Translations under genes and position numbers: made by a program
Shown here: in pieces, positions 9,691 to 23,017 of the stretch
Numbering within the stretch: position 1 is the stretch's first letter
Layout: the number at the start of each line of letters is the position of its first letter
Notes under the pieces: generated by a model
The model's database searches: none
Seen by the model: only the letters and a program-made list of their open reading frames with translations
What the model was told of the DNA's origin: nothing
DNA from: Latilactobacillus sakei subsp. sakei DSM 20017 = JCM 1157
Lineage (GTDB): Bacteria > Bacillota > Bacilli > Lactobacillales > Lactobacillaceae
Assembly: GCF_002370355.1 (NCBI RefSeq)
Contig: NZ_AP017929.1
Span: forward strand, 558,001 to 622,000
Direction: 5' to 3'
Length of the DNA stretch: 64,000 nt

Positions 9691-11316
9691 GTGATAACTG
9701 TTAGTGAAATGAGCTTAACGCTTTCTGGGCGTAAGTTATATGAAGACGTTAATTTGAAGTTTACACCTGGAAATTGTTATGGCGTGATCGGTGCCAATGG
9801 TGCAGGTAAGTCAACTTTTCTAAAATTATTAGAAGGTAAATTACAACCATCATCAGGCCACATCTCAATGGGCCCTAATGAACGGATGTCGAGTTTGAAT
9901 CAAGATCACTACGCTTTTGAAGAATTCGAAGTGTTAGAGACCGTGATCCAAGGTCATAAGAAGTTATATGAAGTGATGCAAGCTAAGGATGCCCTATACG
10001 CTAAAGCTGAATTCACTGAAGAAGATGGGATGAAGGCTGCTGATCTAGAAGCTGAATTCGCTGAAATGAATGGTTGGGATGCTGAATCAGAAGCTGCTCA
10101 ATTACTCCAAGCTTTAGGTATCGATGAATCTTTACACCATGTGAAGATGAGTGAATTGATGGAAGGGCAAAAGATTAAGGTTTTACTTGGTCAAGCGCTC
10201 TTTGGCAAACCTGATATCCTATTATTGGACGAACCAACTAATGGTTTGGACAGTGCCTCAGTTGAATGGTTAGAAAACTTCTTGGCTGACTTCCCGAACA
10301 TCGTGATCGTTGTTTCCCATGACCGTTACTTCTTAAATCAAGTATGTACAATGATGTGTGATGTGGACTTTGGTCGCATCAAGACATTTGTTGGTAATTA
10401 CGACTTCTGGTTAGAATCAAGTAAGTTGGCAGCTAAGTTACAATCAAACGTTAATGCTAAAAAAGAAGAACAAATCAAAGAATTACAAGACTTTATCGCA
10501 CGTTTCAGTGCTAATGCTTCAAAATCAAAACAAGCTACTTCTCGTAAGAAGCAATTAGAGAAGATTACATTAGAAGACATCCAACCTTCTTCACGTCAAT
10601 ACCCATTCATTAAGTTCGATTTCGAACGCGAATTGGGAAATGACCTTTTACGGGTTGAGAACGTCTCAAAAACAATCGATGGTGTTAAAGTGTTAGATAA
10701 CATCAGCTTCTCAGTTAAGCCAGACGAAAAAGCAGCAATCGTTTCACGAAATGACGTTGCGACAGCTGTCTTAATGCAAATCTTAGCTGGTGAAGTAGAA
10801 CCAGATAGTGGTACAGTGACATGGGGTGTGACGAGTCAACAATCATACTTACCAAGAGATACGAACTCAGCCTTTAATGATGATCAACTCATTATCTTAG
10901 ACTGGTTACGTCAATTTGCCGCTAAGGGTGAAGACGACAATACCTTCTTACGTGGTTTCTTAGGGAAAATGTTATTCTCTGGGGATGAAGTAACGAAGGA
11001 AATTAATGTTCTCTCTGGTGGGGAAAAGGTTCGTTGTATCCTATCTAAGATCATGCTTCAAAAATCAAACACCTTACTATTAGATGATCCAACTAACCAT
11101 TTGGATTTGGAATCAATTACATCATTGAATGATGCCTTGATCGATTTCAAGGGTGCTTTGATCTTTACATCTCATGATCACCAATTTATTCAAACAATTG
11201 CAGATCACATCATTGAAGTTTCAGCTAACGGTTTAGTTGATCGTGCCGAAACAAACTATGATGAATTCTTAGCACATCCAGAATTACAAAAACAAGTTGC
11301 TAAACTATACGCTTAA
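9691..11316 (+). CDS. ABC-F family ATPase (YbiT/YkpA-like)
   Basis: ABC-F proteins are soluble twin-ATPase factors that act on the ribosome. The 541-residue protein has two ABC domains: the first with Walker A GANGAGKSTFLKLL and Walker B ILLLDEPTNGLD, the second with signature VLSGGEKVRCILSK and TLLLDDPTNHLD. A charged linker (about residues 245-290) joins them, and there are no membrane segments. The second Walker A position reads VSRNDVATAVLMQIL, lacking the GK[ST] core, so only one site may bind ATP normally. The first signature (MSELMEGQKIKVLL) is also degenerate. The start is GTG with AGTGAGGGAATCA upstream. Confidence 0.93.
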   Translation: MITVSEMSLTLSGRKLYEDVNLKFTPGNCYGVIGANGAGKSTFLKLLEGKLQPSSGHISMGPNERMSSLNQDHYAFEEFEVLETVIQGHKKLYEVMQAKDALYAKAEFTEEDGMKAADLEAEFAEMNGWDAESEAAQLLQALGIDESLHHVKMSELMEGQKIKVLLGQALFGKPDILLLDEPTNGLDSASVEWLENFLADFPNIVIVVSHDRYFLNQVCTMMCDVDFGRIKTFVGNYDFWLESSKLAAKLQSNVNAKKEEQIKELQDFIARFSANASKSKQATSRKKQLEKITLEDIQPSSRQYPFIKFDFERELGNDLLRVENVSKTIDGVKVLDNISFSVKPDEKAAIVSRNDVATAVLMQILAGEVEPDSGTVTWGVTSQQSYLPRDTNSAFNDDQLIILDWLRQFAAKGEDDNTFLRGFLGKMLFSGDEVTKEINVLSGGEKVRCILSKIMLQKSNTLLLDDPTNHLDLESITSLNDALIDFKGALIFTSHDHQFIQTIADHIIEVSANGLVDRAETNYDEFLAHPELQKQVAKLYA

Positions 11317-11323
11317 TAACGAG

Positions 11324-11368
11324 AGAAGACCAGCAGACACGGATTTGTGTCGCGGGTCTTCTTTTTTT
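11324..11368 (+). terminator. Terminator after ABC-F gene
   Basis: Stem AGAAGACC...GGTCTTCT with an inner GACAC/GTGTC arm, followed by T7 at 11362-11368. Confidence 0.9.
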
Positions 11369-11388
11369 GAATCTTTTTCAGAAAGTCC

Positions 11389-11417
11389 TTGTATCTGCTA
11401 TTGTAAGTTGGTATACT
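11389..11417 (+). promoter_or_regulatory. rrn promoter P1
   Basis: TTGTAT (11389-11394) and TATACT (11412-11417), spacer 17 bp, about 340 bp upstream of mature 16S rRNA. Confidence 0.6.
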
Positions 11418-11575
11418 AGTAAAGTTGTCGCAAGCGAGTAGCTCAGTAATGAGTGAGAAAATAAATAATTAAAATGTTTTTGAAAAACACTTGTTATTTA
11501 TTTCTAATCGTGATAACATATCATATGTTGCTTACGGAGCTATAACTTCTAAGTGATAAATAATTTTAAAAGTGT

Positions 11576-11604
11576 TTGACAGGTAATTAGTTATATGATA
11601 TAAT
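11576..11604 (+). promoter_or_regulatory. rrn promoter P2
   Basis: Consensus TTGACA (11576-11581) and TATAAT (11599-11604) with a 17-bp spacer, preceded by AT-rich sequence that could act as an UP element. A boxA-like TCTTTGAAAACT follows in the leader (about 11629). Confidence 0.88.
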
Positions 11605-11753
11605 TAAAAAGCTGTTTCAACACAGTAGATCTTTGAAAACTGAACAAAGTTTTGATAAACCAAATGTGTAGGGTCGCCCTTCGGGGCACAACATATTTGC
11701 GAAGTCAATTTCGCTAGCAAATAAATTAAGTAACAAAACAAGAGCTACAAACT

Positions 11754-16473
<4,720 letters not shown>

Positions 16474-16563
16474 AGGTGCAATGTTAGGCTTTTGAAATGA
16501 AAATATTACTTATTATGCAGTTTTGAGAGAACGAAGTTCTTCTCAGTGCGAAAGCACAAATAG

Positions 16564-16680
16564 TGTGGTGGCGATAGCAAGAAGGATACACCTGTTCCCA
16601 TGTCGAACACAGTAGTTAAGCTTCTTAGCGCCGATAGTAGTTGGTGGGAAACTACCTGCGAGGATAGGACGTTGCCACGC
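16564..16680 (+). rRNA. 5S ribosomal RNA
   Basis: A 117-nt gene beginning TGTGGTGGCGATAGC and ending GGACGTTGCCACGC, whose ends pair to form helix I. It closes the rrn operon; no tRNA genes follow. Confidence 0.97.
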
Positions 16681-16686
16681 AAATTA

Positions 16687-16718
16687 AAAAGGTTGAACCT
16701 TAGGGTTCAGCCTTTTTT
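16687..16718 (+). terminator. rrn operon terminator
   Basis: Stem AAAGGTTGAACC/GGTTCAGCCTTT followed by a T-run, directly after 5S. Confidence 0.92.
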
Positions 16719-16838
16719 GTTGTCTTAAGTATGGTAGTATTTTTATCATTACTTAAATACATCTTTTGTGTTTATCTATGATTGTTTATACTAAAGAGAT
16801 TAGAATAAGTGACTTTGAATAAAAGTGAGGTTTTCATC

Positions 16839-17681
16839 ATGGGTGTTAAAATGATCGTTGTTGATATGGATGGGACTTTTTTGGACCAGAATAATCAATA
16901 TAATCAGGCGCGGTTTGCGCGAGTTTTTCAGGCGTTACAAGCACGCCAAGTTAAGTTTGTAGTCGCTAGTGGATCGCAATATCAACGGCTGCAAAATCAA
17001 TTTGATCCGTATCGTCAGTCGTTAGATTTCATTTCTCAAAATGGGGCGATTGTGCATCATGGGGATGATTTACTGCGAGTAGACGCATTGGCTGATGATG
17101 ATTTACAAGCGTTGTTAGCGTTAATTGCGAAGGGCTTTCCAGCGGGGACAATTGTGCAAAAAACAATTTCTGGGTTGGCCCAAACGTATGTGCCGCGACA
17201 GGCTTCACCCGAAACACTAGCAATCATTAAACAGTATTACCATGCGGTGACGTTGGTCGATCATTTTGATCAGTTGACGGGGCGCTCAGTCAACGATCAA
17301 ATTACTAAAGTCGGGATCACGTTTGGGCCGGATGTTGATTATTCACAGGCGGTTCAGCAGTTACGGGGCTCCTTACCGGTAGGTTTGATGAGTCAGAATT
17401 CGGGATTTCAAACGGAGTTGATTGGTAATGTTGGTGTGGATAAGGTGAGCTGTCTACGTCAATTACAGACGCGTTACCAAATTGCCGATGATGAATTGAT
17501 GACTTTTGGGGATAATGAAAATGATTTGGGGATGCTGACGATGACGCCTTGGGGCTTTGCGATGCCTAATGCCTATGAGTCGATAAAAAAACAATCCGCT
17601 AACATTGCGTTAGCGGATCATAATCACGATGGTATCTTGACGACGATTGAGCATTACTTAAAAGAAGGTGTCATCGGATGA
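16839..17681 (+). CDS. HAD-superfamily Cof-type phosphatase
   Basis: A soluble HAD hydrolase of the Cof/YidA class, which dephosphorylate sugar phosphates or flavin-like small molecules. The 280-residue protein has motif I VDMDGTFLD near the start, a cap region, and the C-terminal motif GDNENDLGML near residue 230 with the usual cofactor aspartates. ATG 16839 follows AAAGTGAGG; the upstream in-frame GTG at 16809 has no good site. Its stop overlaps the start of the next gene (ATGA), indicating translational coupling. The substrate cannot be inferred. Confidence 0.9.
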   Translation: MGVKMIVVDMDGTFLDQNNQYNQARFARVFQALQARQVKFVVASGSQYQRLQNQFDPYRQSLDFISQNGAIVHHGDDLLRVDALADDDLQALLALIAKGFPAGTIVQKTISGLAQTYVPRQASPETLAIIKQYYHAVTLVDHFDQLTGRSVNDQITKVGITFGPDVDYSQAVQQLRGSLPVGLMSQNSGFQTELIGNVGVDKVSCLRQLQTRYQIADDELMTFGDNENDLGMLTMTPWGFAMPNAYESIKKQSANIALADHNHDGILTTIEHYLKEGVIG

Positions 17682-18364
17682 CGGCGCACCAACAAAAGCG
17701 GCTGATACTGGCGGTAAGTATCATCTTACTAGCGCTGATTGTTTTATTGATTGGTTGGCGCCATCAGAGGACGGTCATTGCTTTTTTAGCGCAGTGGCAG
17801 GATTATCGGCAATATGTGTTGGATATTCGTCATCTGGGACCGTATGCGTTCTTGGTGTTTGGCTTAGTGATGGTCGTGATGACAGTGATTCCTGGCGCGC
17901 CGACGTCAGCAGTCGCGATGCTTGTCGGGGTTTGCCTAGGGCATTGGGGCGGCTTTGTCGTTAATGCGATTGGTTTAACGCTCGGGAATTTACTGCAAGT
18001 GCAGTTATTGACCAGAGTGCGGGATCGCCGCCACAAAAAGCCGGATTCACGCGTTTATCGTGCGCTAGTTAAAATGCGGCATCCGGCAGTGGGCGTCTTG
18101 ATTGGTTATGCAGTACCAATGATCCCGACTGCTTTTGTGAATCTAGCCGCCGGTGATACGCATTTAACGGCTAAAGCACAAAGCTGGGCTTGTTTAGCCG
18201 GTTCGACGATCGTTGCTTTTATTTACGCTTTTGCTGGAGATCTATTAATCTTGAAACAAGATTGGAAGAGTCTCCTCATTCTGTTGACGATTGCGGTTGT
18301 AATTGGCTTGGCGGAATACGGGATTCGTATGCGGCGCGATGCTGTGGTGCGAGGGACCGACTAG
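17678..18364 (+). CDS. TVP38/TMEM64 (DedA-like) membrane protein
   Basis: A membrane protein of the VTT/DedA superfamily, some members of which move lipids across membranes. The 228 residues contain about five to six hydrophobic segments, and the core VIPGAPTSAVAMLVGVCLG followed by a G-rich segment matches the VTT domain. The start overlaps the HAD gene stop by 4 nt. Its end overlaps the convergent oxidoreductase gene by 4 nt, so no separate terminator fits between them. Confidence 0.85.
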   Translation: MTAHQQKRLILAVSIILLALIVLLIGWRHQRTVIAFLAQWQDYRQYVLDIRHLGPYAFLVFGLVMVVMTVIPGAPTSAVAMLVGVCLGHWGGFVVNAIGLTLGNLLQVQLLTRVRDRRHKKPDSRVYRALVKMRHPAVGVLIGYAVPMIPTAFVNLAAGDTHLTAKAQSWACLAGSTIVAFIYAFAGDLLILKQDWKSLLILLTIAVVIGLAEYGIRMRRDAVVRGTD

Positions 18365-19302
18365 ATAGTGAAAACGAGGCGTTCATTGCCAGGGAGGTGC
18401 CAGCCAGCTTCAACATCTGATAATGGCAGTGTCCGAGTTGTAAAAGTAAAAGGTTGTTCTTTTTCAGCGGTTAAAATGGCGTTCAATGATTTCATCATAT
18501 TGATAGGCGCAACTGAACCCTGACCAGAGCCGATTAAGCGCAAAGCAACGGCGCGGAAGGCAGCGCCTGGAATGGGTGCGGTTTGGCCGGCAGATGAGCC
18601 GATTTCAACCCATTGCAAAAGTTGTTCGGCATTTTGACGGTGGGGGATGATGGCGGTCATGGCGTTTGCGGCAACGTCGCCCCAAAGATAATCAAGGACG
18701 ATATCAACGTCACTGCCGGCTTTAGCGAGTTGAGCATTGCGTTGTGCGGGTTCTGCAGAGAGATCGACCAGTTGTGTAGCGCCTAAGGCAGTCAGTGTCT
18801 TGAGCTGCTCTGTATTGCGGGCGACGGCGATAATTTCTGAAGCGCCTAAGCGTTTGGCAATCTGAACGGCCATCATACCGGCGTTACCGGTAGCGCCCGG
18901 AATCATGACTTTTTGACCGGTACTAAAATTGGCACGGTAGTTTAGTGCCATCCAAGAAGAAAGGGCGGGATTCATCATGCCCGCTAATTTAATCGCATCA
19001 AGGCCATCGGGAACTGTTACCCAGTGGCCTTTTTTGACGGCGACTTGTTCAGCAAAAGTACCTTCGCTGGCGAAATAAACTTGTTCACCGGTTGGTAAAG
19101 TACCAATGCCATCGACACCGGGAATCATTGGTAGTTGGTCCGTCGATGTGTAGTGGCTGCCGGCTGCACCGGAGCGCGCCCGATTGGAAAGGGATGAGGC
19201 AATCACGTTAATGAGGACTTCATCTGGGTTAGGAATTGGTGTTGGAAATTGGTTATCAAATTTAGGATCTTGTTTAAAATCTGTTACGACTGCTGCTTTC
19301 AT
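18361..19302 (-). CDS. Zinc-independent MDR-family oxidoreductase (quinone reductase-like)
   Basis: A medium-chain dehydrogenase/reductase that probably uses NADPH to reduce quinones or enones. The 313-residue protein has the GroES-like N-terminal half and a Rossmann half with the nucleotide motif PGATGNAGMMAVQIAK (about residue 133-148). The zinc ligands of classical alcohol dehydrogenases are not evident. It diverges from a MarR regulator across a region with three matching operators, suggesting induction by a small molecule. Confidence 0.88.
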   Translation of the reverse strand: MKAAVVTDFKQDPKFDNQFPTPIPNPDEVLINVIASSLSNRARSGAAGSHYTSTDQLPMIPGVDGIGTLPTGEQVYFASEGTFAEQVAVKKGHWVTVPDGLDAIKLAGMMNPALSSWMALNYRANFSTGQKVMIPGATGNAGMMAVQIAKRLGASEIIAVARNTEQLKTLTALGATQLVDLSAEPAQRNAQLAKAGSDVDIVLDYLWGDVAANAMTAIIPHRQNAEQLLQWVEIGSSAGQTAPIPGAAFRAVALRLIGSGQGSVAPINMMKSLNAILTAEKEQPFTFTTRTLPLSDVEAGWHLPGNERLVFTI

Positions 19303-19328
19303 ATTAAAAACCTCTTTTTTATAGAATT

Positions 19329-19466
19329 AATTACCGGTAATTGATTGGGGTAAAAATGACCCGGTTAATTGTAAAAATGAAAGATTCTTGTTTTTTAATT
19401 ACCTGTAATGTAAAATTAGTATAGATCCTAAATTAATGAAAGTCAACAGATATATTACAGGTAATT
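19329..19466. promoter_or_regulatory. Three MarR-type operators in a divergent promoter region
   Basis: AATTACCGGTAATT (19329-19342, perfect palindrome), AATTACCTGTAAT (19397-19409) and ATTACAGGTAATT (19454-19466) share the core TTAC[CA][GT]GTAA. The third overlaps the ribosome binding area of the MarR gene, 5 bp before its ATG. The arrangement fits autoregulation plus control of the divergent oxidoreductase. Confidence 0.75.
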
Positions 19467-19470
19467 AAAA

Positions 19471-19953
19471 ATGTCTAAATTAGCAAAGTTCCAAGAAATG
19501 ATCGCCAAATTACATGCTGAAAATGATCAAGATCCTGAGCGGGATTGGTTATTACAGCATTTACAGGCCAATAAAACGCCGGAGATGATGGCCCAAGCCA
19601 AGAAACTAACGCATTCAGAATTGGCAATTTTGACGCAACTGGCACAGGCGGGCGAAGCAATTCCCTTCAAGCAGCTACAGGCGCAATCTGAATTGTCGCA
19701 AGGAATGTTATCGCGCTATATTCAGCGCCTCGCTAAGAATCGGTTGGTTGAAAAATTTCACACGCCGGAAAATCAAAAAGCCGTCGTACTGAGAATTACG
19801 GCTCGCGGGCAAGAAATCGGCGAGCTTCACCAACAATTACATCAACGGCAACGCCAAAACTATGAAGCGGTTTTAGCCAACTACTCCGAAGCCGAAGTTG
19901 AGACTATTGCGCAATTTATCGAACAGATGATAGCGGCGCGCGAAAATCTTTAA
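19471..19953 (+). CDS. MarR family transcriptional regulator
   Basis: A winged-helix repressor of 160 residues. The central block LTHSELAILTQLAQ...IPFKQLQAQSELSQGML reads as the MarR recognition region, followed by a wing (EKFHTPENQKAVVLRITARG) and a C-terminal dimerisation helix. An operator-like palindrome overlaps its leader. Its likely targets are itself and the divergent oxidoreductase. Confidence 0.88.
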   Translation: MSKLAKFQEMIAKLHAENDQDPERDWLLQHLQANKTPEMMAQAKKLTHSELAILTQLAQAGEAIPFKQLQAQSELSQGMLSRYIQRLAKNRLVEKFHTPENQKAVVLRITARGQEIGELHQQLHQRQRQNYEAVLANYSEAEVETIAQFIEQMIAARENL

Positions 19954-20038
19954 CCCGAAATCTCAAAAACGGTTAGAAGTGACATATTGTGTCGCAATCA
20001 TTTTTTATAATTATCATAGAAAGTGAGCGTGATGCTAA

Positions 20039-20626
20039 ATGACAAAATATACAGCCGTTGATAGTTGGTTATACTGGTCAATTCCAAGCGACCTGACTGA
20101 CGCAACGCCGGAAGAAGCCATTTTACCGTTATTCAAAGAAAATTATGAACCCGGCTTTCCGAGTGACATTGATAAAGCAGCCTTGGATCAAAAATTGAGT
20201 GCGGTGCAATACGTCTTTATCGGATTGAACCCAGGCGATGCGGGCCCACTACCAGAATTATTCGGGAACTTCCACGGTGATCGCAAAAGTTGTGATTATC
20301 GACTAGCAGCCATTACTTACGGTACTGCTGCATGGGGTGGTTTCATTACGGATTTAGAAGGGTCACTAGAAAGTGACTCCAGCAAGGTTAAGGTTGGCCA
20401 AGCCAATGTAACAGCCTTACTCGATCACTTGAAGGACCTCGGCATTCCACAATCAGCAACCTTAATTGCTTTAGGCAGCAAGGTTTATAAGGCCCTAGAA
20501 GGCAATCTACCAACAGGCTATCATCTCAGCCAATTAATGCACTATTCTGGGATGAACGGTCACTGGCGCTTTGAAAAGGAACGGAAAAAGGTGCGGCAAA
20601 TAATTGAAGCCCACACGGCATTGTAG
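20039..20626 (+). CDS. Uracil-DNA-glycosylase-superfamily-like protein
   Basis: A 195-residue soluble protein. The block YVFIGLNPGDAGPL (about residues 59-72) matches the GxNPG water-activating loop of the uracil-DNA glycosylase superfamily; TLIALGSKVYKAL and the HYSGMNG region correspond to the second and third conserved strands. I see no clear catalytic equivalents beyond these, so it may be a divergent member without known base specificity. The ATG follows GAAAGTGAGCG. Function is inferred from fold motifs only. Confidence 0.65.
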   Translation: MTKYTAVDSWLYWSIPSDLTDATPEEAILPLFKENYEPGFPSDIDKAALDQKLSAVQYVFIGLNPGDAGPLPELFGNFHGDRKSCDYRLAAITYGTAAWGGFITDLEGSLESDSSKVKVGQANVTALLDHLKDLGIPQSATLIALGSKVYKALEGNLPTGYHLSQLMHYSGMNGHWRFEKERKKVRQIIEAHTAL

Positions 20627-20633
20627 CCGATTG

Positions 20634-20663
20634 AAAAAGGACTCTGAAAAGGGGCCTTTTTTT
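20634..20663 (+). terminator. Terminator after UDG-like gene (weak)
   Basis: AAAAAGGaCTC / GGGgCCTTTTT with a 6-nt loop and T7. One mismatch in the stem. Confidence 0.6.
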
Positions 20664-20686
20664 ATGCATCAAAACAAATTTTAGTG

Positions 20687-20721
20687 CAACTAAGCTAAAT
20701 TGAATCGCATTAGGTTAGTTG
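20687..20721. promoter_or_regulatory. Inverted repeat upstream of the LytTR gene
   Basis: CAACTAAGCTA (20687-20697) and TAGGTTAGTTG (20711-20721) are inverted with one mismatch, their starts 24 bp apart (about two helical turns). Position 40 bp upstream of the gene fits an autoregulatory LytTR operator. Confidence 0.55.
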
Positions 20722-20760
20722 ATTTGTTATTGTTGATTTTAAAGAGGAGGGATGTGGCTA

Positions 20761-21201
20761 ATGCATTTTATTTTTAAATGGGGGTCCAATTATTCACCGG
20801 AGACAGTAGTGATTCAGGGGCATTCAAAGCACCAAGAATTAATAGAATCTGCCCTTAAATCACTGCAATTTGATCAAACAATTCAAGTTAGAAATAGGCA
20901 GAACGAACGGCAGCAAAAAATTTCTTTAGATACTGTTGAAGCTTTTACGTCAATGGGACATCTTTCTAAGGTCTACACAGTCGATGGTTCAATTTATTAT
21001 TATGGCAGTACCTTAAAGCAGATGGCGGCATTCAACCAAATGGGCTTTTCAAGGATAAATAATACAACTGTTCTTAATCTCAATCAGATTGTGAACTTTA
21101 AGGCCAGTAAGAATGCAAAATTAAGTGTGTTTACACAATCGGGTAAGGAGTATGTTGTCAGTCGGCACTATGCACAACAGATAAAGGAGCGTTTAAATTG
21201 A
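20761..21201 (+). CDS. LytTR-domain DNA-binding protein
   Basis: A stand-alone LytTR regulator of 146 residues, without a receiver domain. The N-terminal third is variable; residues from about 50 on form the LytTR fold (ISLDTVEAFTSMGHLSKVYTVDG, MAAFNQMGFSRINNTTVLNLNQI, EYVVSRHYAQQIKERL). The ATG at 20761 sits 10 nt after AAAGAGGAGG; the ATG at 20752 is only 1 nt from it and is rejected. It overlaps the DUF3021 gene downstream, a pair common in Firmicutes in which the membrane protein probably restrains the regulator. Confidence 0.88.
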   Translation: MHFIFKWGSNYSPETVVIQGHSKHQELIESALKSLQFDQTIQVRNRQNERQQKISLDTVEAFTSMGHLSKVYTVDGSIYYYGSTLKQMAAFNQMGFSRINNTTVLNLNQIVNFKASKNAKLSVFTQSGKEYVVSRHYAQQIKERLN

Positions 21202-21590
21202 TAAAACAAATGAAGCAAGATTTTAGCCAAACGACTTTAATTGCAATTATTTGGATGACATTACTAGCGACAATCCAAGAAAACTCGATAGGCATTTGGC
21301 GAATAATTGGTATTGGTTTATTAGTCGGAATTGTATTTGGGATCGTTTATCCATATCTATGGCATTTTTCAACATTAGGTGCAGTATGGAATATTGTAAT
21401 TAGTACCGTATGTAATATTGGATTTCAGATTCTCGCGTTACTACTCTATTCACCTGAGTTGTTTAAGTGGATAGCGCCATACTTAATAATTACGTCAGTT
21501 ATGACGTTTGGATTGCATCTCATCATTTTTTATTTTTATATGCGGCATTTAAATCGACAATTGGTAAAAGAATTAAATCAAATAAGCTAG
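21198..21590 (+). CDS. DUF3021-like membrane protein
   Basis: A 130-residue protein with four predicted membrane segments (about residues 13-30, 36-56, 63-85 and 92-112) and short loops. It starts with TTG, 8 nt after AAAGGAG (21183-21189), overlapping the stop of the LytTR gene (TTGA). LytTR-DUF3021 pairs are known to act together. No catalytic motif is visible. Confidence 0.8.
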   Translation: MIKQMKQDFSQTTLIAIIWMTLLATIQENSIGIWRIIGIGLLVGIVFGIVYPYLWHFSTLGAVWNIVISTVCNIGFQILALLLYSPELFKWIAPYLIITSVMTFGLHLIIFYFYMRHLNRQLVKELNQIS

Positions 21591-21616
21591 TTAGAAGAAT
21601 AATAGAATTTTTGGAT

Positions 21617-21661
21617 AGAGGGTGCTGTTGCCAGTTTAATTGTTGGCAGGGTGCCCTTTTA
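21617..21661 (+). terminator. Terminator after DUF3021 gene
   Basis: A long stem formed by AGGGTGCTGTTGCCA and TTGGCAGGGTGCCCT with mismatches, then TTTT. It marks the left border of the AT-rich cassette. Confidence 0.7.
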
Positions 21662-21826
21662 TAATTAACTTATAGCAGAAATACAAGCTATATGAGTATT
21701 AGCGTAGCTCAATTTTATAGCAGTAGTAGGGTATAATATATGAGAGGATTATCATGTGAATTATTGTGATTAATTAAGGTATTAATTTAGATTGTAAACG
21801 GAACTACTGTATTGGGGGAAGCAAAA

Positions 21827-23017
21827 GTGAGTAGTCGTAAAGTTAGTTTAATAGATGATGAAAAACAGATGGATTTATTTGAAGTTACTGATGTGCAGAA
21901 TTTAAAAAAGGAGCCTAGAGATAAAAATATTCCAGCAGAAGGTACAAAACAGACCAATGCATCAGCATCGGCATTTGGATGGCAATTTCAAATTATAGTA
22001 GGGATAATACTGTCGTTGGAAAATATAAAAAATCTGAACGAAGTAAAGATTGAAGGGAACACAGAAGATGTAGAATTATATTTAAATGATAGAAAACCAG
22101 TTTATGTACAGGTTAAATCAATACAAAAAAAGATATATGATGTGAAAGATAGTACCAAGATTACCGCGGCAATGAACACTCTAATTAATACTAGCAATAT
22201 AACTAACGGTGGATATTCAGAGTTAATATATATAGCTAATTTTCGTAATCCATTAAATTTAGATGATGCGCTTATGCAGGCGAGTTGGATACCAGAAATG
22301 AATAAGACTTTTATCCGTACATATGAGTCTTTACCTGAGAAGGCTAAACAATTTGTTCAAGAAAGAATAGAAATGGCACAACGACAATTAGAAGAAAAAT
22401 ATACATCTAGTATAGAGAATTTTGATTTGCGGCGACTAAGAATAGGAACGATTCTGTTTGGATCAGACTCACAGGATGCACAACAATATTCAGTATTAGA
22501 AGGAACAATAAAGTATTTTTTTGAATTGGTGAAATTAGAAAAAGTTATAACTAAAGTGGACAGAGTAAAAAATATGTTAATTACGCATTACTTAAGTAAT
22601 GCAGGAACTCAAGATACCACAGAAAAAAAGAGAAGAATAACTAAAGAAAGTTTAATTTGGAGAATCATTTTTGAAATTATAGATGATGTACCAGAAAGTT
22701 TCTTTGAGAATGCTCCTGCAGGGACACGAGGTGAATTAGAGACATATGAGAATGATTTTATTAAGCAACAAGTGGAAAGAATAGAAATTATTAATGGCAT
22801 ACAAAAAGGGTTAATGAGATATGCAGGTGGTAAATTGATAACGAGTAAGATTTGCGAAAAATTTGTAAAGGAAGAGTGGGATAAATATTTAGATATATTT
22901 CCTATAGATCATGAAGATAAGATTATACAGGAGTATGGAATAAAACTAATTATGACAAGAATTATTAACGGGAAGAGATTGATAGAAAAAATTGAAGAGG
23001 GGGTTAATATGAAATGA
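21827..23017 (+). CDS. DUF4297/Cap4-like nuclease candidate of a two-gene defence-type cassette
   Basis: A 396-residue protein I read as a restriction-endonuclease-fold effector. After an acidic N-terminus, residues about 45-100 carry AFGWQFQIIVGIILSLEN, then EGNTEDVELYLND and YVQVKS; the spaced E/D...QxK residues match the PD-(D/E)xK nuclease core of the DUF4297 group used as the effector in Cap4 and Lamassu systems. The C-terminal half is helical and may hold the partner-binding domain of ABC-3C effectors. GTG 21827 follows GGGGGAA; an upstream TTG at 21812 overlaps this site. It overlaps the ATPase gene by 4 nt. Codon use is markedly AT-rich (ATA, AGA) unlike neighbours, suggesting transfer. 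Confidence 0.65.
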   Translation: MSSRKVSLIDDEKQMDLFEVTDVQNLKKEPRDKNIPAEGTKQTNASASAFGWQFQIIVGIILSLENIKNLNEVKIEGNTEDVELYLNDRKPVYVQVKSIQKKIYDVKDSTKITAAMNTLINTSNITNGGYSELIYIANFRNPLNLDDALMQASWIPEMNKTFIRTYESLPEKAKQFVQERIEMAQRQLEEKYTSSIENFDLRRLRIGTILFGSDSQDAQQYSVLEGTIKYFFELVKLEKVITKVDRVKNMLITHYLSNAGTQDTTEKKRRITKESLIWRIIFEIIDDVPESFFENAPAGTRGELETYENDFIKQQVERIEIINGIQKGLMRYAGGKLITSKICEKFVKEEWDKYLDIFPIDHEDKIIQEYGIKLIMTRIINGKRLIEKIEEGVNMK

